This document shows, one piece after another, positions 17,582 to 27,465 of a stretch of 64,000 nucleotides of DNA. The position numbers and the translations under genes were made by a program. The notes below the pieces were generated by a model. The model was not told where the DNA came from and did no database searches. It saw only the letters and a program-made list of their open reading frames with translations. Positions within the stretch are counted from its first letter, which is position 1. Each line of letters begins with the position of its first letter. The stretch comes from Pseudoalteromonas luteoviolacea (GTDB lineage Bacteria > Pseudomonadota > Gammaproteobacteria > Enterobacterales > Alteromonadaceae), in assembly GCF_021654285.1 (NCBI RefSeq), contig NZ_JAKFZS010000005.1:226732-290731 (forward strand). Reading direction: 5' to 3'.

Positions 17582-18063
17582 GTTTAAACCATTTCAATCT
17601 TATGTTTGTAAGCCCCGTGCATTCGCGTATTCCCAAAAGGCTTACTAAGTCCTGTTGGCGACAAAGTCGAATTTGTGCTGTGTGCCGAGTTAATTTTCTA
17701 CCTATCATACCAGACTATGCGCATCTGCAAACCACCTAAGCGAAAACTGTTCCTATTTAATAACATGTCTGTCGCAAAGGCGTTTCAAGAATACACGTAA
17801 TAACGCATATGATCACTTAAATATTACCCATCGGATATGACGGTATTGTTTGGTAATTATGCAGATATGGGGATAACACAGGGAAACTTCAAGTAGAATG
17901 TATAACCAGTGCTTTTCTTGACAGTTTCGACCGAGTTTACAGCTGGTGAGGCAATACCAAATACAAAAAATAAGGTAGACTGTATGCAGTGCTAAAATAG
18001 TATTTATGAAAGTAATAACGTGATCAAACGTGGTTACTCTGGCCGTCTTTATGGAGTCCCAAC
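17582..18063. other. Divergent intergenic region secA/dciA
   Basis: This 482-base stretch holds the secA promoter (17704-17730) and a 12-codon frame starting at ATG 17620 on the minus strand. The dciA leader has a TGGAGT Shine-Dalgarno just before 18064. I find no SecM-like arrest-peptide gene: on the minus strand before secA no frame with a good start exceeds about 35 codons. Nothing else is supported. Confidence 0.6.
17704..17730 (-). promoter_or_regulatory. Probable secA promoter (extended -10)
   Basis: On the minus strand TTGCAG (17725-17730), a 15-base spacer and TATGAT (17704-17709) preceded by TGG form an extended -10 promoter. It lies about 125 bases upstream of the secA ATG. Confidence 0.55.
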
Positions 18064-18537
18064 ATGGCGAAAAATAGATTTGATCCTAAATCACTTTCTG
18101 AGCTTGCGCCGAAATGGTCAAACAAACTATCTAACTACGTGGAAAAAGCACAAGATATTGCCGCGCTGCAAGCCCCGTTGAACAAGGCACTCGGGCCCAT
18201 TTTAAGCAAAAAATGCCGAGTATCAAATTACCACCAAGGTACTTTATGTATCGAAGCAGCTTCTGCAACGCTTGCAACTCGACTGGGTTATTTGAAAATG
18301 GAAATCCTCTCCGAATTTAGACAATCGGGATTTCACGATTGCAGTCAGGTAAAAATCACCACCAACCCAGAAGCCCAGCAACGTTTGTCCCAACGTCAAA
18401 AGAGCCCACAATCAAAACCAGAGAAGCAACATAAACTCAGTGAATCGACAGCTGAGCAATTAACGATGCTCGCGGAATCAGCGCCAGATGGGTTAAAAGA
18501 AAGGCTGTTAAAATTGGCTAGACATGCAAAAAAGTAG
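18064..18537 (+). CDS. dciA: DnaB-helicase loading/interaction protein DciA (DUF721)
   Basis: A 157-residue DUF721 protein. The conserved N-terminal module (ALGPILSKKCRVSNYHQGTLCIEAASATLATRLGYLK) is the KH-like DciA fold. The C-terminal third is basic and low-complexity, likely disordered. DciA interacts with the replicative helicase DnaB in bacteria that lack DnaC. Its place between lpxC and secA is the usual one in Vibrio and Alteromonadales. The ATG at 18064 has TGGAGT as Shine-Dalgarno. It converges on lpxC through a shared terminator. Confidence 0.85.
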   Translation: MAKNRFDPKSLSELAPKWSNKLSNYVEKAQDIAALQAPLNKALGPILSKKCRVSNYHQGTLCIEAASATLATRLGYLKMEILSEFRQSGFHDCSQVKITTNPEAQQRLSQRQKSPQSKPEKQHKLSESTAEQLTMLAESAPDGLKERLLKLARHAKK

Positions 18538-18564
18538 AGGCTTTAAACTATCAATTAGACAAAA

Positions 18565-18586
18565 AAATGACGCTTTCGCGTCATTT
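18565..18586. terminator. Bidirectional terminator between dciA and lpxC
   Basis: The arms AAATGACGC and GCGTCATTT flank the loop TTTC. A's precede and T's follow it, so it can serve both convergent genes. It ends 1 base before the lpxC stop codon region. Confidence 0.75.
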
Positions 18587-18587
18587 C

Positions 18588-19511
18588 TTATCCTGCTGTA
18601 ACCTGTTGACCAGCTTCAAGACCTGGCGCTGGCATGGTAACAGGTTCATCAAAGGTCACCCATTCCCAAGCGTGCTCATTGGCCATTACTTCACGCAGTA
18701 GTTTATTATTCAAACCATGACCTGATTTATAACACGTGACTTTACCCAAAATGTTATGACCCGTCATAAACAAGTCGCCCACACAATCCAAAATCTTATG
18801 CTTAACAAACTCATCTTTATAACGTAAACCATTAGGGTTTAACACTTTGAAGTCATCCAGCACAACCGCATTATCCATGCTACCGCCAAGTGCTAGATTA
18901 TTCGCATGCATGTACTCAATGTCTTTCATAAAACCAAAAGTACGTGCACGGCTAATTTCTTCAGTAAAGCTTTGTGCTGTAATGTCTAAGCCAATACGCT
19001 GGCGACTGGCATTGATAGCTGGGTGATCAAAAGCGATTTCAAAGTCGATATGAAAACCATCATATGGTTCAATTTCAGCCCACTTATCGCCTTCTTCAAC
19101 ACGTACCGTCTCTTTAATACGGATAAAACGCTTGGCAACGTTTAGCTCGGCAATACCGCCTTTTTGCAACAAATAGATGAATGGTAATGCACTACCATCC
19201 ATAATTGGTACTTCGGCGCTATCGAGCTCAACAATCAAATTATCGATACCTAAGGCTGCAACTGCCGCAATTAAATGCTCAGTTGTAGATAGACGAACAC
19301 CATCTTTGTTCGTTAAACAAGTACATAATTGCGTATCACCCACAGCTTCAGGGGTTGTCTCAAAATCGACAACAGGGTCTAGATCTACGCGACGAAACAC
19401 GATACCCGTATTTGCGCTCGCAGGTCGGAGAGTGATCGTGACCTTTTCACCTTTGTGTAAACCTACACCTGTGGCTTTAACAACTTCAGCAATTGTACGT
19501 TGTTTAATCAT
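18588..19511 (-). CDS. lpxC: UDP-3-O-acyl-N-acetylglucosamine deacetylase LpxC
   Basis: A 307-residue zinc deacetylase, the committed step of lipid A synthesis. It begins [23 protein letters not shown], the standard LpxC N-terminus. The zinc/catalytic region includes [15 protein letters not shown], and the C-terminal half has [19 protein letters not shown] with the catalytic His. The ATG at 19511 is preferred to the GTG at 19523 because it gives the family length. It follows ftsZ by 77 bases, which hold a minus-strand TATGAT box (19549-19554), suggesting its own promoter. The C-terminal tail ends [11 protein letters not shown], a hydrophobic/small end of the sort FtsH can degrade in E. coli. 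Confidence 0.98.
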   Translation of the reverse strand: MIKQRTIAEVVKATGVGLHKGEKVTITLRPASANTGIVFRRVDLDPVVDFETTPEAVGDTQLCTCLTNKDGVRLSTTEHLIAAVAALGIDNLIVELDSAEVPIMDGSALPFIYLLQKGGIAELNVAKRFIRIKETVRVEEGDKWAEIEPYDGFHIDFEIAFDHPAINASRQRIGLDITAQSFTEEISRARTFGFMKDIEYMHANNLALGGSMDNAVVLDDFKVLNPNGLRYKDEFVKHKILDCVGDLFMTGHNILGKVTCYKSGHGLNNKLLREVMANEHAWEWVTFDEPVTMPAPGLEAGQQVTAG

Positions 19512-19588
19512 ATATTCGCCCACTTTAAGTTAATAGACCGCGGAGTGTATCATAATTAACACCCCATGCCAATCGGTCAATATTTATC

Positions 19589-20845
19589 CTAATCTGACTG
19601 TTTTCTCAAAAATGCTGGAATATCGAAATAATCACCTTTTTCTTTCTCACCAGATTCTTTTGGTTGCTCAGCCGTTTTAATCGTTTCTTTTACCGAAGCG
19701 GTGTTGGTATCAACATTAAACCCAGCAGCGGTATCGTTAGTTGGTTGTGCTTCTACAGGTTTATTTCCTGCGCCACCAAAACTTGGTACAAAGTCTTCAT
19801 TCGTGTGGCTTGGACCATGCGTGCCTGTAGCGGCTTGTCCAGCTAGACCTTGAATACCTTTATCAACTATGCCAAATTGTGGTTTACGATCGCCACCTAG
19901 GCCTGTTGCAACAACGGTCACTCGTAACTCATCACTCATTTCAGGGTCAATCACTGCACCAACTACAACTGTCGCATTTTCAGATGCCAGTGCTTTAACG
20001 TGATTACCTACCACTTCAAATTCTTCGATAGTGATGTCCATACCCGCTGTGATATTAACAAGGATCCCTTTAGCGCCGGTCAGGTCAACATCTTCAAGTA
20101 ATGGGCTTGAGATTGCGGCCTCTGCAGCTTCTTGCGCTCTATCAGGGCCTGATGCCGCAGCCGTACCCATCATCGCAGTGCCCATGGCTGACATCACTGT
20201 TCTTACATCAGCAAAGTCCACATTAATCAGACCTGAACGCGTAATTAATTCTGCAATACCTTGTACCGCGCCGTACAGAACATCATTCGCTTTTGCAAAT
20301 GCGTCTAATAATGTAGTGCCTTTGCCAAGTACTTTCAGTAACTTGTTGTTAGGAATTGTAATAAGCGAGTCTACAATTTCAGACAACTCACCAATGCCAT
20401 GATCGGCCGCTGCCATACGCTTTTTACCTTCCAAGTCAAATGGACGCGTCACAACAGCAACAGTCAAAATACCCAGCTCTTTCGCAACACGCGCAACAAC
20501 AGGCGCAGCACCAGTACCTGTACCGCCACCCATACCTGCTGCGATAAAGACCATGTCTGCACCTTCAAGGCTTGCCTTGATTGTTTCAACATCTTCTTCA
20601 GCTGCACTCTTACCCACTTCTGGATTCGCACCTGCACCTAAGCCTTGTGTAATTTGCGTACCTAGCTGTACTGTTACATCCGCTGATGACTTTCTCAGTG
20701 CTTGTGCGTCAGTATTCGCGACGATGAAGCGCACACCTTCAATTTCTTGTTTTACCATGTGCTCAACAGCGTTACCGCCGCCGCCGCCAACACCAATTAC
20801 TTTTATTACGGCTTCTTCGCCGTGTTGCTCCATAATATCAAACAT
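19589..20845 (-). CDS. ftsZ: Cell division tubulin homologue FtsZ
   Basis: A 418-residue GTPase that polymerises into the Z ring. Visible are the N-terminal [15 protein letters not shown], the tubulin signature [10 protein letters not shown] and the T7 loop region with [12 protein letters not shown] variable, Gln/Asn/Thr-rich linker lies at about 325-405. The conserved C-terminal peptide [11 protein letters not shown] binds FtsA and ZipA. The ATG at 20845 follows a GGAGAG Shine-Dalgarno at the right distance; an upstream GTG at 20851 touches that site and is rejected. It lies 21 bases after ftsA, the normal dcw order. Confidence 0.99.
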   Translation of the reverse strand: MFDIMEQHGEEAVIKVIGVGGGGGNAVEHMVKQEIEGVRFIVANTDAQALRKSSADVTVQLGTQITQGLGAGANPEVGKSAAEEDVETIKASLEGADMVFIAAGMGGGTGTGAAPVVARVAKELGILTVAVVTRPFDLEGKKRMAAADHGIGELSEIVDSLITIPNNKLLKVLGKGTTLLDAFAKANDVLYGAVQGIAELITRSGLINVDFADVRTVMSAMGTAMMGTAAASGPDRAQEAAEAAISSPLLEDVDLTGAKGILVNITAGMDITIEEFEVVGNHVKALASENATVVVGAVIDPEMSDELRVTVVATGLGGDRKPQFGIVDKGIQGLAGQAATGTHGPSHTNEDFVPSFGGAGNKPVEAQPTNDTAAGFNVDTNTASVKETIKTAEQPKESGEKEKGDYFDIPAFLRKQSD

Positions 20846-20866
20846 CTTCACTCTCCGACTTGAGCT

Positions 20867-22099
20867 TTAAAACTCACCTTGGAACCATTTAGTTACTCGG
20901 CTCCACCAACCATCTTCGGCATCTACCTTCGCCTTTTGTGCATTTTTGGCTTGCAGCGTTCGGCCATATTGTAACAAACCTACCGCTGTTGCATATGCCG
21001 GATCATCAACATAATCTGTTAATCCCGTGATCCCGACAGGTTTACCTATCCTTACAGGCATCTGAAATATGTCTTCAGCCACTTCCAGTGCCCCTTTCAT
21101 TTTGGCGCTGCCACCTGTCATGACAACCCCAGCCGCAATTTGGTCTTCAAACCCTGAACGGCGAATTTCTTCTTGAACTAATTCAAATAGCTCTCTAAAT
21201 CTTGGTTCAACCACTTCCGACAATGTATGTCGCGACATGATGCGTGAAGGTCTTCCCCCCACACTCGGTACTTCAATGGTTTCTTCAACACTGGCCATTT
21301 GACTGCTAGCAAATGCGTATTGTACCTTCAAAGACTCTGCATGTGAGAGCGGTGTTCTAAAAATTTTTGCAATATCACCAGTAACCTGATTGCCAGCAAC
21401 TGGGATCACCGCGGTATGGCGTAATGCGCCATTGACATAAATCGCAATATCCATGGTACCACCACCGATATCAACCACGGCAGCACCCAGCTCTTTTTCA
21501 TCCTCAGTTAAAACCGAATAACAGGACGCCAAAGCTGTAAAAGTAAGTTGATCAACTTCTAAACCGCATCGCTCAACACACTTCTCTATGTTCTTGGCCA
21601 TATCATTTGAACAAGTAATGATATGTGCTTTGGCTTCCATTCTTACACCGCTCATACCGAGTGGGTTTTTAATCCCTTCTTGCATATCAATGCTGTATTC
21701 TTGAGGTAGAGAATGCAGCATTTTACGCTCTGCAGATATTGGTACAGAGCGTGCAATGTGGATCACGTTAGCAATATCATCATCTGTCACTTCTGCATTG
21801 TTAATCGCGACAACGCCACTCTCATTCTGACACTGAATATGTTTACCAGATATTCCCAAATACACTGAACTGATCCTGCAATCGGCCATTAACTCAGCTT
21901 CATCAATCGCTCGCTTAATTGAGTCAGATACCAGATTAAGGTCATTCACACCACCTTTATCCATACCGTGTGCAACTTGGTTGCCAACGCCAACAATACT
22001 TAATTGATTATCAGATGTGATCTCACCGACGGTAGCCACTACTTTTGCAGTGCCGACATCAAGCCCTATCACTAAGTTTCTTTCTGCTGACTTGGTCAT
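20867..22099 (-). CDS. ftsA: Cell division actin homologue FtsA
   Basis: A 410-residue actin-like ATPase that anchors FtsZ to the membrane. Nucleotide-binding blocks are VIGLDVGTAKV (phosphate 1) and AAVVDIGGGTMDIAIY (phosphate 2). The 1C domain follows the first block, and the C-terminal amphipathic membrane helix is WWSRVTKWFQGEF. The ATG overlaps the ftsQ stop by 4 bases (ATGA), so the two are translationally coupled. Confidence 0.98.
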   Translation of the reverse strand: MTKSAERNLVIGLDVGTAKVVATVGEITSDNQLSIVGVGNQVAHGMDKGGVNDLNLVSDSIKRAIDEAELMADCRISSVYLGISGKHIQCQNESGVVAINNAEVTDDDIANVIHIARSVPISAERKMLHSLPQEYSIDMQEGIKNPLGMSGVRMEAKAHIITCSNDMAKNIEKCVERCGLEVDQLTFTALASCYSVLTEDEKELGAAVVDIGGGTMDIAIYVNGALRHTAVIPVAGNQVTGDIAKIFRTPLSHAESLKVQYAFASSQMASVEETIEVPSVGGRPSRIMSRHTLSEVVEPRFRELFELVQEEIRRSGFEDQIAAGVVMTGGSAKMKGALEVAEDIFQMPVRIGKPVGITGLTDYVDDPAYATAVGLLQYGRTLQAKNAQKAKVDAEDGWWSRVTKWFQGEF

Positions 22100-22875
22100 G
22101 CTTTACTCTTATCTTTTTTCTCTTGTACCTGAGGGTATCTCCAGCTCACCGCCAGCCCTGTATCATAACGCAAATCAATCACATCAAGCAGTGCTCCGTC
22201 AGGTCTTTTTAACAACGGATACACATCTATGAATCTTTGCACTCTTTTGGCTTTTTCTTCTCTACCTAAATTCAGCTTGATGCCATTTTTTAACCACAAC
22301 TGCCAAGCAAAGCGCTCAGACAAAGCTAAACTGGTTAACTCAAATGAATTAACTGCTAGCATCTCTTTTAATTGTAAAAATGTTTCCCAAGCTTCTCCTT
22401 CGCTTCCCTCGGGTCCATACAGCTGAGGTAAACTCGCAGACAGTTTATTACTGTCTGCTTCGAATAGTGTACCATTTGTATTTAACAGGGAATCACTATT
22501 CCAATAAGCAACCGGTTTATGTTCTACCACATAAACTTGTATTGTATCAGGCCACTGTTTGCGTACAGATACACTTGCAACCCAAGGCAAGTCTCTCACA
22601 GCAGCTTGAACAGCTTTTACATTCAATTGGAAAAAGCTGGTTAAATCCGTTTTTTTTATCGCATTAACAATGTCTTTCTCCTCGGTATAAAGAGGATCTC
22701 CTAACACAGTTAATGTCTTAATTTGTGCATCTCTGTGTTCAACCAGCCAATCACTTACCCAATAAACACTCTGCACTAACATCAATACAACGCCTAGAAA
22801 AAAGCTCACTCCTAATGCGCGTGGCCAATTCAGGCTTTTTAACGCAGTAAACGCTTTTTTCATATTCGCGCGCAT
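22096..22875 (-). CDS. ftsQ: Cell division protein FtsQ
   Basis: A 259-residue bitopic protein of the FtsQBL complex. It has a short basic cytoplasmic tail, one membrane helix at about residues 20-45, a POTRA domain (IKTLTVLGDPLYTEEKDIVNAI...) and a beta domain with DLRYDTGLAVSWR near the C-terminus. It starts 1 base after the ddlB stop (TAATATG); a second ATG at 22863 is possible. It links the early ring to the septal synthase FtsWI. Confidence 0.96.
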   Translation of the reverse strand: MRANMKKAFTALKSLNWPRALGVSFFLGVVLMLVQSVYWVSDWLVEHRDAQIKTLTVLGDPLYTEEKDIVNAIKKTDLTSFFQLNVKAVQAAVRDLPWVASVSVRKQWPDTIQVYVVEHKPVAYWNSDSLLNTNGTLFEADSNKLSASLPQLYGPEGSEGEAWETFLQLKEMLAVNSFELTSLALSERFAWQLWLKNGIKLNLGREEKAKRVQRFIDVYPLLKRPDGALLDVIDLRYDTGLAVSWRYPQVQEKKDKSKA

Positions 22876-22876
22876 A

Positions 22877-23785
22877 TTATAACGTTTGCTCCAAAATGCG
22901 AACGACTAACTGCTCAAAGTTAATGCCTTGTGATTGAGCCGCTTTAGGTACCAAAGATGTTTCTGTCATACCAGGTACCGTATTTACTTCCAACAAATAG
23001 AATTGGCCATTTGCATCTTGCATTGCATCAACTCGCCCCCAGCCGCTTGCACCAACCAGTTCAAATGCATGTAAAGACATCACTTGGAGCTGTTCAGTAT
23101 AGGCAGGTGTTAACTCAGCTGGGCAAATATACTCTGTTGTATTTTCTTTATACTTGGCCTGATAATCGTAGAATCCGCGCGGTGTGCGCATTTCGATCAC
23201 GGGCAGTGCTTGTCCGTCAAAAATACTGACCGTAAATTCACGTCCTTCAATCCATTGCTCAACCAGCACTTGGTTGTCGAACTTAAAAGCATCATTCAAT
23301 GCTGCAATCAAAGAGCTTTCATCATGTGCTTTTGCCATACCAACACTAGAACCTTCATGGCTTGGTTTTACCATAACCTCACCAAGCTCATTGATAATTG
23401 CTTTGGCATCAAAACCACTGTGTTTATCTACAACAGCATATTTTGCCGTACTGAGTTTGGCGGACTCAAATAGATGCTTACAGCGAATTTTATCCATCGC
23501 CAGAGCACTGCCTAACACACCACTGCCAGTATAAGGGATCCCCATAAACTCCAGTGCGCCTTGCACTGTGCCATCTTCTCCCCCCCGACCATGCAAAGCA
23601 ATAAATACACGTTTCACATTCAGTGAGGTAAGTTCAGAAATACTGCGCTGAGCCGGATCAAATGCAATCACATCAACCCCTTGGTTTTTAAGTGCATCTA
23701 CAACTGCCTTTCCCGATGCTAAAGACACTTCACGCTCTGCTGAATTACCACCAAGTAAAACGGCTACTTTACCAAATTTGCTCAT
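22877..23785 (-). CDS. ddlB: D-alanine--D-alanine ligase
   Basis: A 302-residue ATP-grasp ligase that makes the D-Ala-D-Ala used by MurF. Family blocks include [46 protein letters not shown] and [20 protein letters not shown], with metal ligands near Glu-Val-Asn. It overlaps murC by 4 bases and abuts ftsQ. The dcw position makes it the DdlB type. Confidence 0.97.
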   Translation of the reverse strand: MSKFGKVAVLLGGNSAEREVSLASGKAVVDALKNQGVDVIAFDPAQRSISELTSLNVKRVFIALHGRGGEDGTVQGALEFMGIPYTGSGVLGSALAMDKIRCKHLFESAKLSTAKYAVVDKHSGFDAKAIINELGEVMVKPSHEGSSVGMAKAHDESSLIAALNDAFKFDNQVLVEQWIEGREFTVSIFDGQALPVIEMRTPRGFYDYQAKYKENTTEYICPAELTPAYTEQLQVMSLHAFELVGASGWGRVDAMQDANGQFYLLEVNTVPGMTETSLVPKAAQSQGINFEQLVVRILEQTL

Positions 23786-25218
23786 TGATTCTCCGCTTTT
23801 AACTTTTGCTTTGATAACTCAGTTGCAGCTAATTGCTTAACAATCTGACCAATGTTACCAGCACCTTGAGTTATCACTAAATCTTTGTCCTTAATCACAT
23901 CGCCTAAAACGCCCTGCAATTCAGCATGTTCTGCGACATGGATCGGCTCAATTCCACGCTGTCTTAAACTTCGACATAAGGCTTTACTATCAGCCCCTAC
24001 AATCGGCAACTCACCAGCTGAGTAAACGTCCAATAAAATCAATTGATCAACTTCACTAAGCACTTTCACGAACTCTTCATACAAATCTCTCGTTCGTGTA
24101 TACCTATGTGGTTGGTACAACATAACTAATCTTTTATCTGGCCACCCTGCACGCGCAGCTTGAATGGTGACTGCAACTTCTGATGGATGATGTCCATAAT
24201 CATCCACCAGCATGACTTCCCCTGAGTCATTATTAAACGTGCCATAGTGCTGAAAACGACGCCCTATTCCAGCAAACTCTTTTAATGCAACTTGTATCGC
24301 CGTATTTTCAATATCATGATCTTTTGCAATCGCGATAGCTGCGGTTGCATTCAATGCATTGTGCTTGCCCGGCATATTCAATGTAATGTCTATGCTAGAG
24401 CCCGATTTATGTATCACAGTAAAACGACAACTTTCTACATGCTGTACATAATCAACCATGCGATAATCAGCATCTTCGCTTTCACCATAGGTAATGGTTG
24501 GCCTTGCAAATCGAGGTAATAACTCCCTCACCACAGGCGAGTCAATGCATACCACTGCTAACCCATAAAAAGGCAGATTATGTATGAAGTCGATATAGGT
24601 ATCTTTAAGCTTTTCAAAGTCACCGCCATACGTATCCATATGGTCAGCTTCAATATTTGTGATCACTGAAGCCATCGGTTGCAAATGGAGAAACGATGCA
24701 TCACTTTCATCTGCTTCAGCAATTAGCACATCACTGCTTCCGACTTTGGCGTTACTACCTGCACTATTAAGTAATCCACCAATGATGAATGTCGGATCAA
24801 GCTTTGCCTCTGCAAAAATACTTGCAATCAAGCTCGTCGTCGTCGTTTTACCATGTGTGCCAGCAACCGCAATACCGTGTCTAAAACGCATCAACTCTGC
24901 TAGCATCTCTGCACGTCTTACAACAGGGATACGTGCTTGTTGTGCTGCAACAATCTCTGGGTTTGTCGTATCAATTGCGCTTGAAACCACTACCACATCA
25001 GCATCAGTGACATTAGCAGCATCATGACCAATGAAAATCTCAGCCCCGACTTTTAATAAACGCTCAGTCATCGCATTTTGTGCGATGTCAGACCCAGTGA
25101 TCCGGTAGCCTTCATAGGCTAATACTTCTGCTATACCGCCCATACCCGCACCACCAATTCCAATGAAGTGGATAGTATTGATGCGTCTCATAGCCCGGCG
25201 ATATTTATTCTCTTTCAC
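23782..25218 (-). CDS. murC: UDP-N-acetylmuramate--L-alanine ligase MurC
   Basis: A 478-residue Mur ligase adding L-Ala to UDP-MurNAc. The N-terminal Rossmann motif is [18 protein letters not shown], the ATP-binding P-loop [14 protein letters not shown] and the central [12 protein letters not shown]. The frame stays open to 25317, but murG ends at 25229. I therefore choose the GTG at 25218, preceded by an AGAG-type ribosome site, giving [18 protein letters not shown]. An ATG at 25191 is the alternative. It acts first among the four Mur ligases encoded here. Confidence 0.96.
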   Translation of the reverse strand: MKENKYRRAMRRINTIHFIGIGGAGMGGIAEVLAYEGYRITGSDIAQNAMTERLLKVGAEIFIGHDAANVTDADVVVVSSAIDTTNPEIVAAQQARIPVVRRAEMLAELMRFRHGIAVAGTHGKTTTTSLIASIFAEAKLDPTFIIGGLLNSAGSNAKVGSSDVLIAEADESDASFLHLQPMASVITNIEADHMDTYGGDFEKLKDTYIDFIHNLPFYGLAVVCIDSPVVRELLPRFARPTITYGESEDADYRMVDYVQHVESCRFTVIHKSGSSIDITLNMPGKHNALNATAAIAIAKDHDIENTAIQVALKEFAGIGRRFQHYGTFNNDSGEVMLVDDYGHHPSEVAVTIQAARAGWPDKRLVMLYQPHRYTRTRDLYEEFVKVLSEVDQLILLDVYSAGELPIVGADSKALCRSLRQRGIEPIHVAEHAELQGVLGDVIKDKDLVITQGAGNIGQIVKQLAATELSKQKLKAENQ

Positions 25219-25228
25219 AACTTTCTCT

Positions 25229-26293
25229 TCAACTTGTAACTTGTTCAATGATTTCGGCCACAGACTTAGTCGCATTGAGCTGTGCGCACGATTTAGCCCG
25301 CTTCGCTTTTTCTTCAATTAAGTGTGGTTCGTCAAAATATGGCTTTAACAGTGTCACCATACTTGTCTTATTTAATTCTTGTTGCGGCATAATGAGTGCC
25401 GCTTGTTCATCAACTAGCGCCTGCGCATTTAATGTCTGATGATCATCGACAGCATGAGGCAAGGGCACAAACACCGCCATTTTTCCTGCTGCAGCCACTT
25501 CACTGACGGTTAAAGCACCAGCGCGGCAGATTATCATATCAGCCCATTCATAGGCTTGGTCCATATTTTCGATAAACTCAGTGACTTTATATGTAAATTC
25601 ACCTTGCGCATAACTTTGAGTCACCGACTCTCCATTGCCTTTGCCACTTTGATGCCAAACAGACAGTGCTCTGCCAGTCGACTGACTCAATGATGAAAAT
25701 ACACTTGGCAGTGCTTCATTCAAAGCCTTCGCCCCCAGAGAGCCGCCTACCACTAAGCAATTTATTTGCTGTGTAATAGGCTTAACTTTAATCTGTGCGA
25801 CAGACTCTCTAATTGGATTACCCACCACATCATATTGCTTGCCAGCAAACGCGCCGTTAAATGCACACAAAACACGGCTTGCAAGCTTTGCTAGCAAGCG
25901 ATTGCTCAAGCCTGCCACTGCATTTTGTTCGTGAATGATGAGCGGCACGCCCGACATTTTTGCTGCAATGCCAACAGGACCAGTAACATACCCACCCATT
26001 GCAAGCACTGCATCAGGCTTTTGAGTTTTAATAATTTGTCTCGCAGCATAAATAGCTTTGAGTATCATCAAAGGTGCTTTTAAGAGGCGTTTGATGCCAT
26101 TACCTCTTAGTCCTTTTACTTTTATATAATCAATAGCAATGCCGTGTTTTGGCACTACTTGTGATTCCATTCTATCTTCAGTACCAACCCAAGAAACTTC
26201 CCAGCCCAGTTGTTTTAATTTTTGTGCAACAGCAATACCTGGGAAAATATGTCCACCAGTGCCGCCAGCCGCTACTAATAATCGCTTGCTCAT
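25229..26293 (-). CDS. murG: Lipid II synthase MurG (GlcNAc transferase)
   Basis: A 354-residue GT-B glycosyltransferase (family 28) that adds GlcNAc to lipid I at the inner face of the membrane. The N-terminal glycine motif is [32 protein letters not shown] is the acceptor side. The C-terminal donor site includes [16 protein letters not shown] and [17 protein letters not shown]. It overlaps ftsW by 4 bases. Confidence 0.98.
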   Translation of the reverse strand: MSKRLLVAAGGTGGHIFPGIAVAQKLKQLGWEVSWVGTEDRMESQVVPKHGIAIDYIKVKGLRGNGIKRLLKAPLMILKAIYAARQIIKTQKPDAVLAMGGYVTGPVGIAAKMSGVPLIIHEQNAVAGLSNRLLAKLASRVLCAFNGAFAGKQYDVVGNPIRESVAQIKVKPITQQINCLVVGGSLGAKALNEALPSVFSSLSQSTGRALSVWHQSGKGNGESVTQSYAQGEFTYKVTEFIENMDQAYEWADMIICRAGALTVSEVAAAGKMAVFVPLPHAVDDHQTLNAQALVDEQAALIMPQQELNKTSMVTLLKPYFDEPHLIEEKAKRAKSCAQLNATKSVAEIIEQVTS

Positions 26294-27465
26294 CGCTTAC
26301 TGCCTCTCGATGTTGCTTGCCTTGTCGACATTTTGGTTTCAAAATCTATACGCTGTAATAGCCCAGCGGCGATAGTCATCACCAGCAAACTTGATCCGCC
26401 GTAAGAAACAAAGGGTAATGTCAGCCCTTTTGTCGGCAGCATACCCGCACTGGCTCCCACATTAACCAAGGTTTGAAACGCAAACCAAATACCAATTCCT
26501 AACGCCAAATAGCCTTCATATTCTTTTTGTGATTTCAGTGCTTGCTGACCGATGATAAGGGCTCTAAAAACCAAGGTCCCTAACATTAACAGCACACAAA
26601 CAACCCCCATGAAACCAAGCTCTTCAGCTATCACGGCAAAAATGAAATCATTGTGCGCTTCTGGCAGATACTGTAGCTTTTGCACACTGTTACCTAAGCC
26701 TTGGCCAAACCATCCGCCTTGACCATAGGCCATCAAAGACTGAACAAGTTGATAACCTTTGCCAAAAGGATCTTTCCAAGGCTCTAGAAAACCAACAACC
26801 CTAGCCATACGATAAGGTTCAAAGATAATCAGCATGATCACTAAAAACACACCGGTTAGCATCAGCACAAAAAACTGCCAAAGCTTTGCACCAGCAAGAA
26901 ATAGCAAGCCAACGGTAGTCACAAAAATAACAACCACAGTGCCCAAATCAGGCTGCATTAAAATAAGAAAAGCATACACAGCAAACACCACGATAGGCTT
27001 TGCAAAACCTTTAATATTTTCTTGTACTTCGTCACGCTTACGTACTAAGTAGCCTGCGATGTAACTGATAAAAAACAATTTTGCGACTTCTGCAGCTTGT
27101 ATACCGACGGGGCCAACCGGGATCCATCGTCTTGCTCCATTTGCTTCGCGGCCGATGATCAATACCAAGATCAACATCAATACACCGAGCAATAACAAAT
27201 ACGGGTTAAAACGTTTCCACCACAGCATGGAGACGGAGGTGCTTAACCAAAATAAGATCATCCCCATAAACAAGAACATGCCGTGTCGCACTATGATGTG
27301 ATAAGGGTTATCAAATAAGCGCTCAGCAACGGGCATAGAGGCACTTGTGACCATCACAAACCCAACTCCGATGAGACATAACATGGCGTAAAGTAAAGGT
27401 AAATCAAATAAAGTATCTGATTTTTTAAACTCAAAAATGCCTTTCAGGTTGATGGTCGCAATCAT
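26290..27465 (-). CDS. ftsW: Septal peptidoglycan glycosyltransferase FtsW (SEDS)
   Basis: A 391-residue SEDS-family membrane protein with about ten helices that polymerises septal glycan together with FtsI. Characteristic segments are MQPDLGTVVVIFVTTVGLLFLAG (holding the essential Asp region), YQLVQSLMAYGQGGWFGQGLGNSVQKLQYLPEAHNDFIFAVIAEE and GLTLPFVSYGGSSLL. It lies between murD (directly abutting) and murG, which marks it as FtsW rather than RodA. Confidence 0.97.
   Translation of the reverse strand: MIATINLKGIFEFKKSDTLFDLPLLYAMLCLIGVGFVMVTSASMPVAERLFDNPYHIIVRHGMFLFMGMILFWLSTSVSMLWWKRFNPYLLLLGVLMLILVLIIGREANGARRWIPVGPVGIQAAEVAKLFFISYIAGYLVRKRDEVQENIKGFAKPIVVFAVYAFLILMQPDLGTVVVIFVTTVGLLFLAGAKLWQFFVLMLTGVFLVIMLIIFEPYRMARVVGFLEPWKDPFGKGYQLVQSLMAYGQGGWFGQGLGNSVQKLQYLPEAHNDFIFAVIAEELGFMGVVCVLLMLGTLVFRALIIGQQALKSQKEYEGYLALGIGIWFAFQTLVNVGASAGMLPTKGLTLPFVSYGGSSLLVMTIAAGLLQRIDFETKMSTRQATSRGSKR

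Noticed and set aside
17582..17900. A SecM/VemP-like secretion-monitor gene upstream of secA
   Set aside because: No minus-strand frame with a signal peptide or adequate length is present; the only short frame is 12 codons from its ATG.
18020..18100. Alternative frame starting at GTG 18020 (VIKRGYSGRLYGVPTW...) running into dciA
   Set aside because: It overlaps dciA in another frame, has no ribosome site and ends shortly; DciA's own start and family match are clear.
19847..20870. Several plus-strand frames over ftsZ (up to 123 codons)
   Set aside because: Complementary to conserved FtsZ coding sequence; Ser/Thr/Pro-rich translations are typical shadows of GC-skewed codons.
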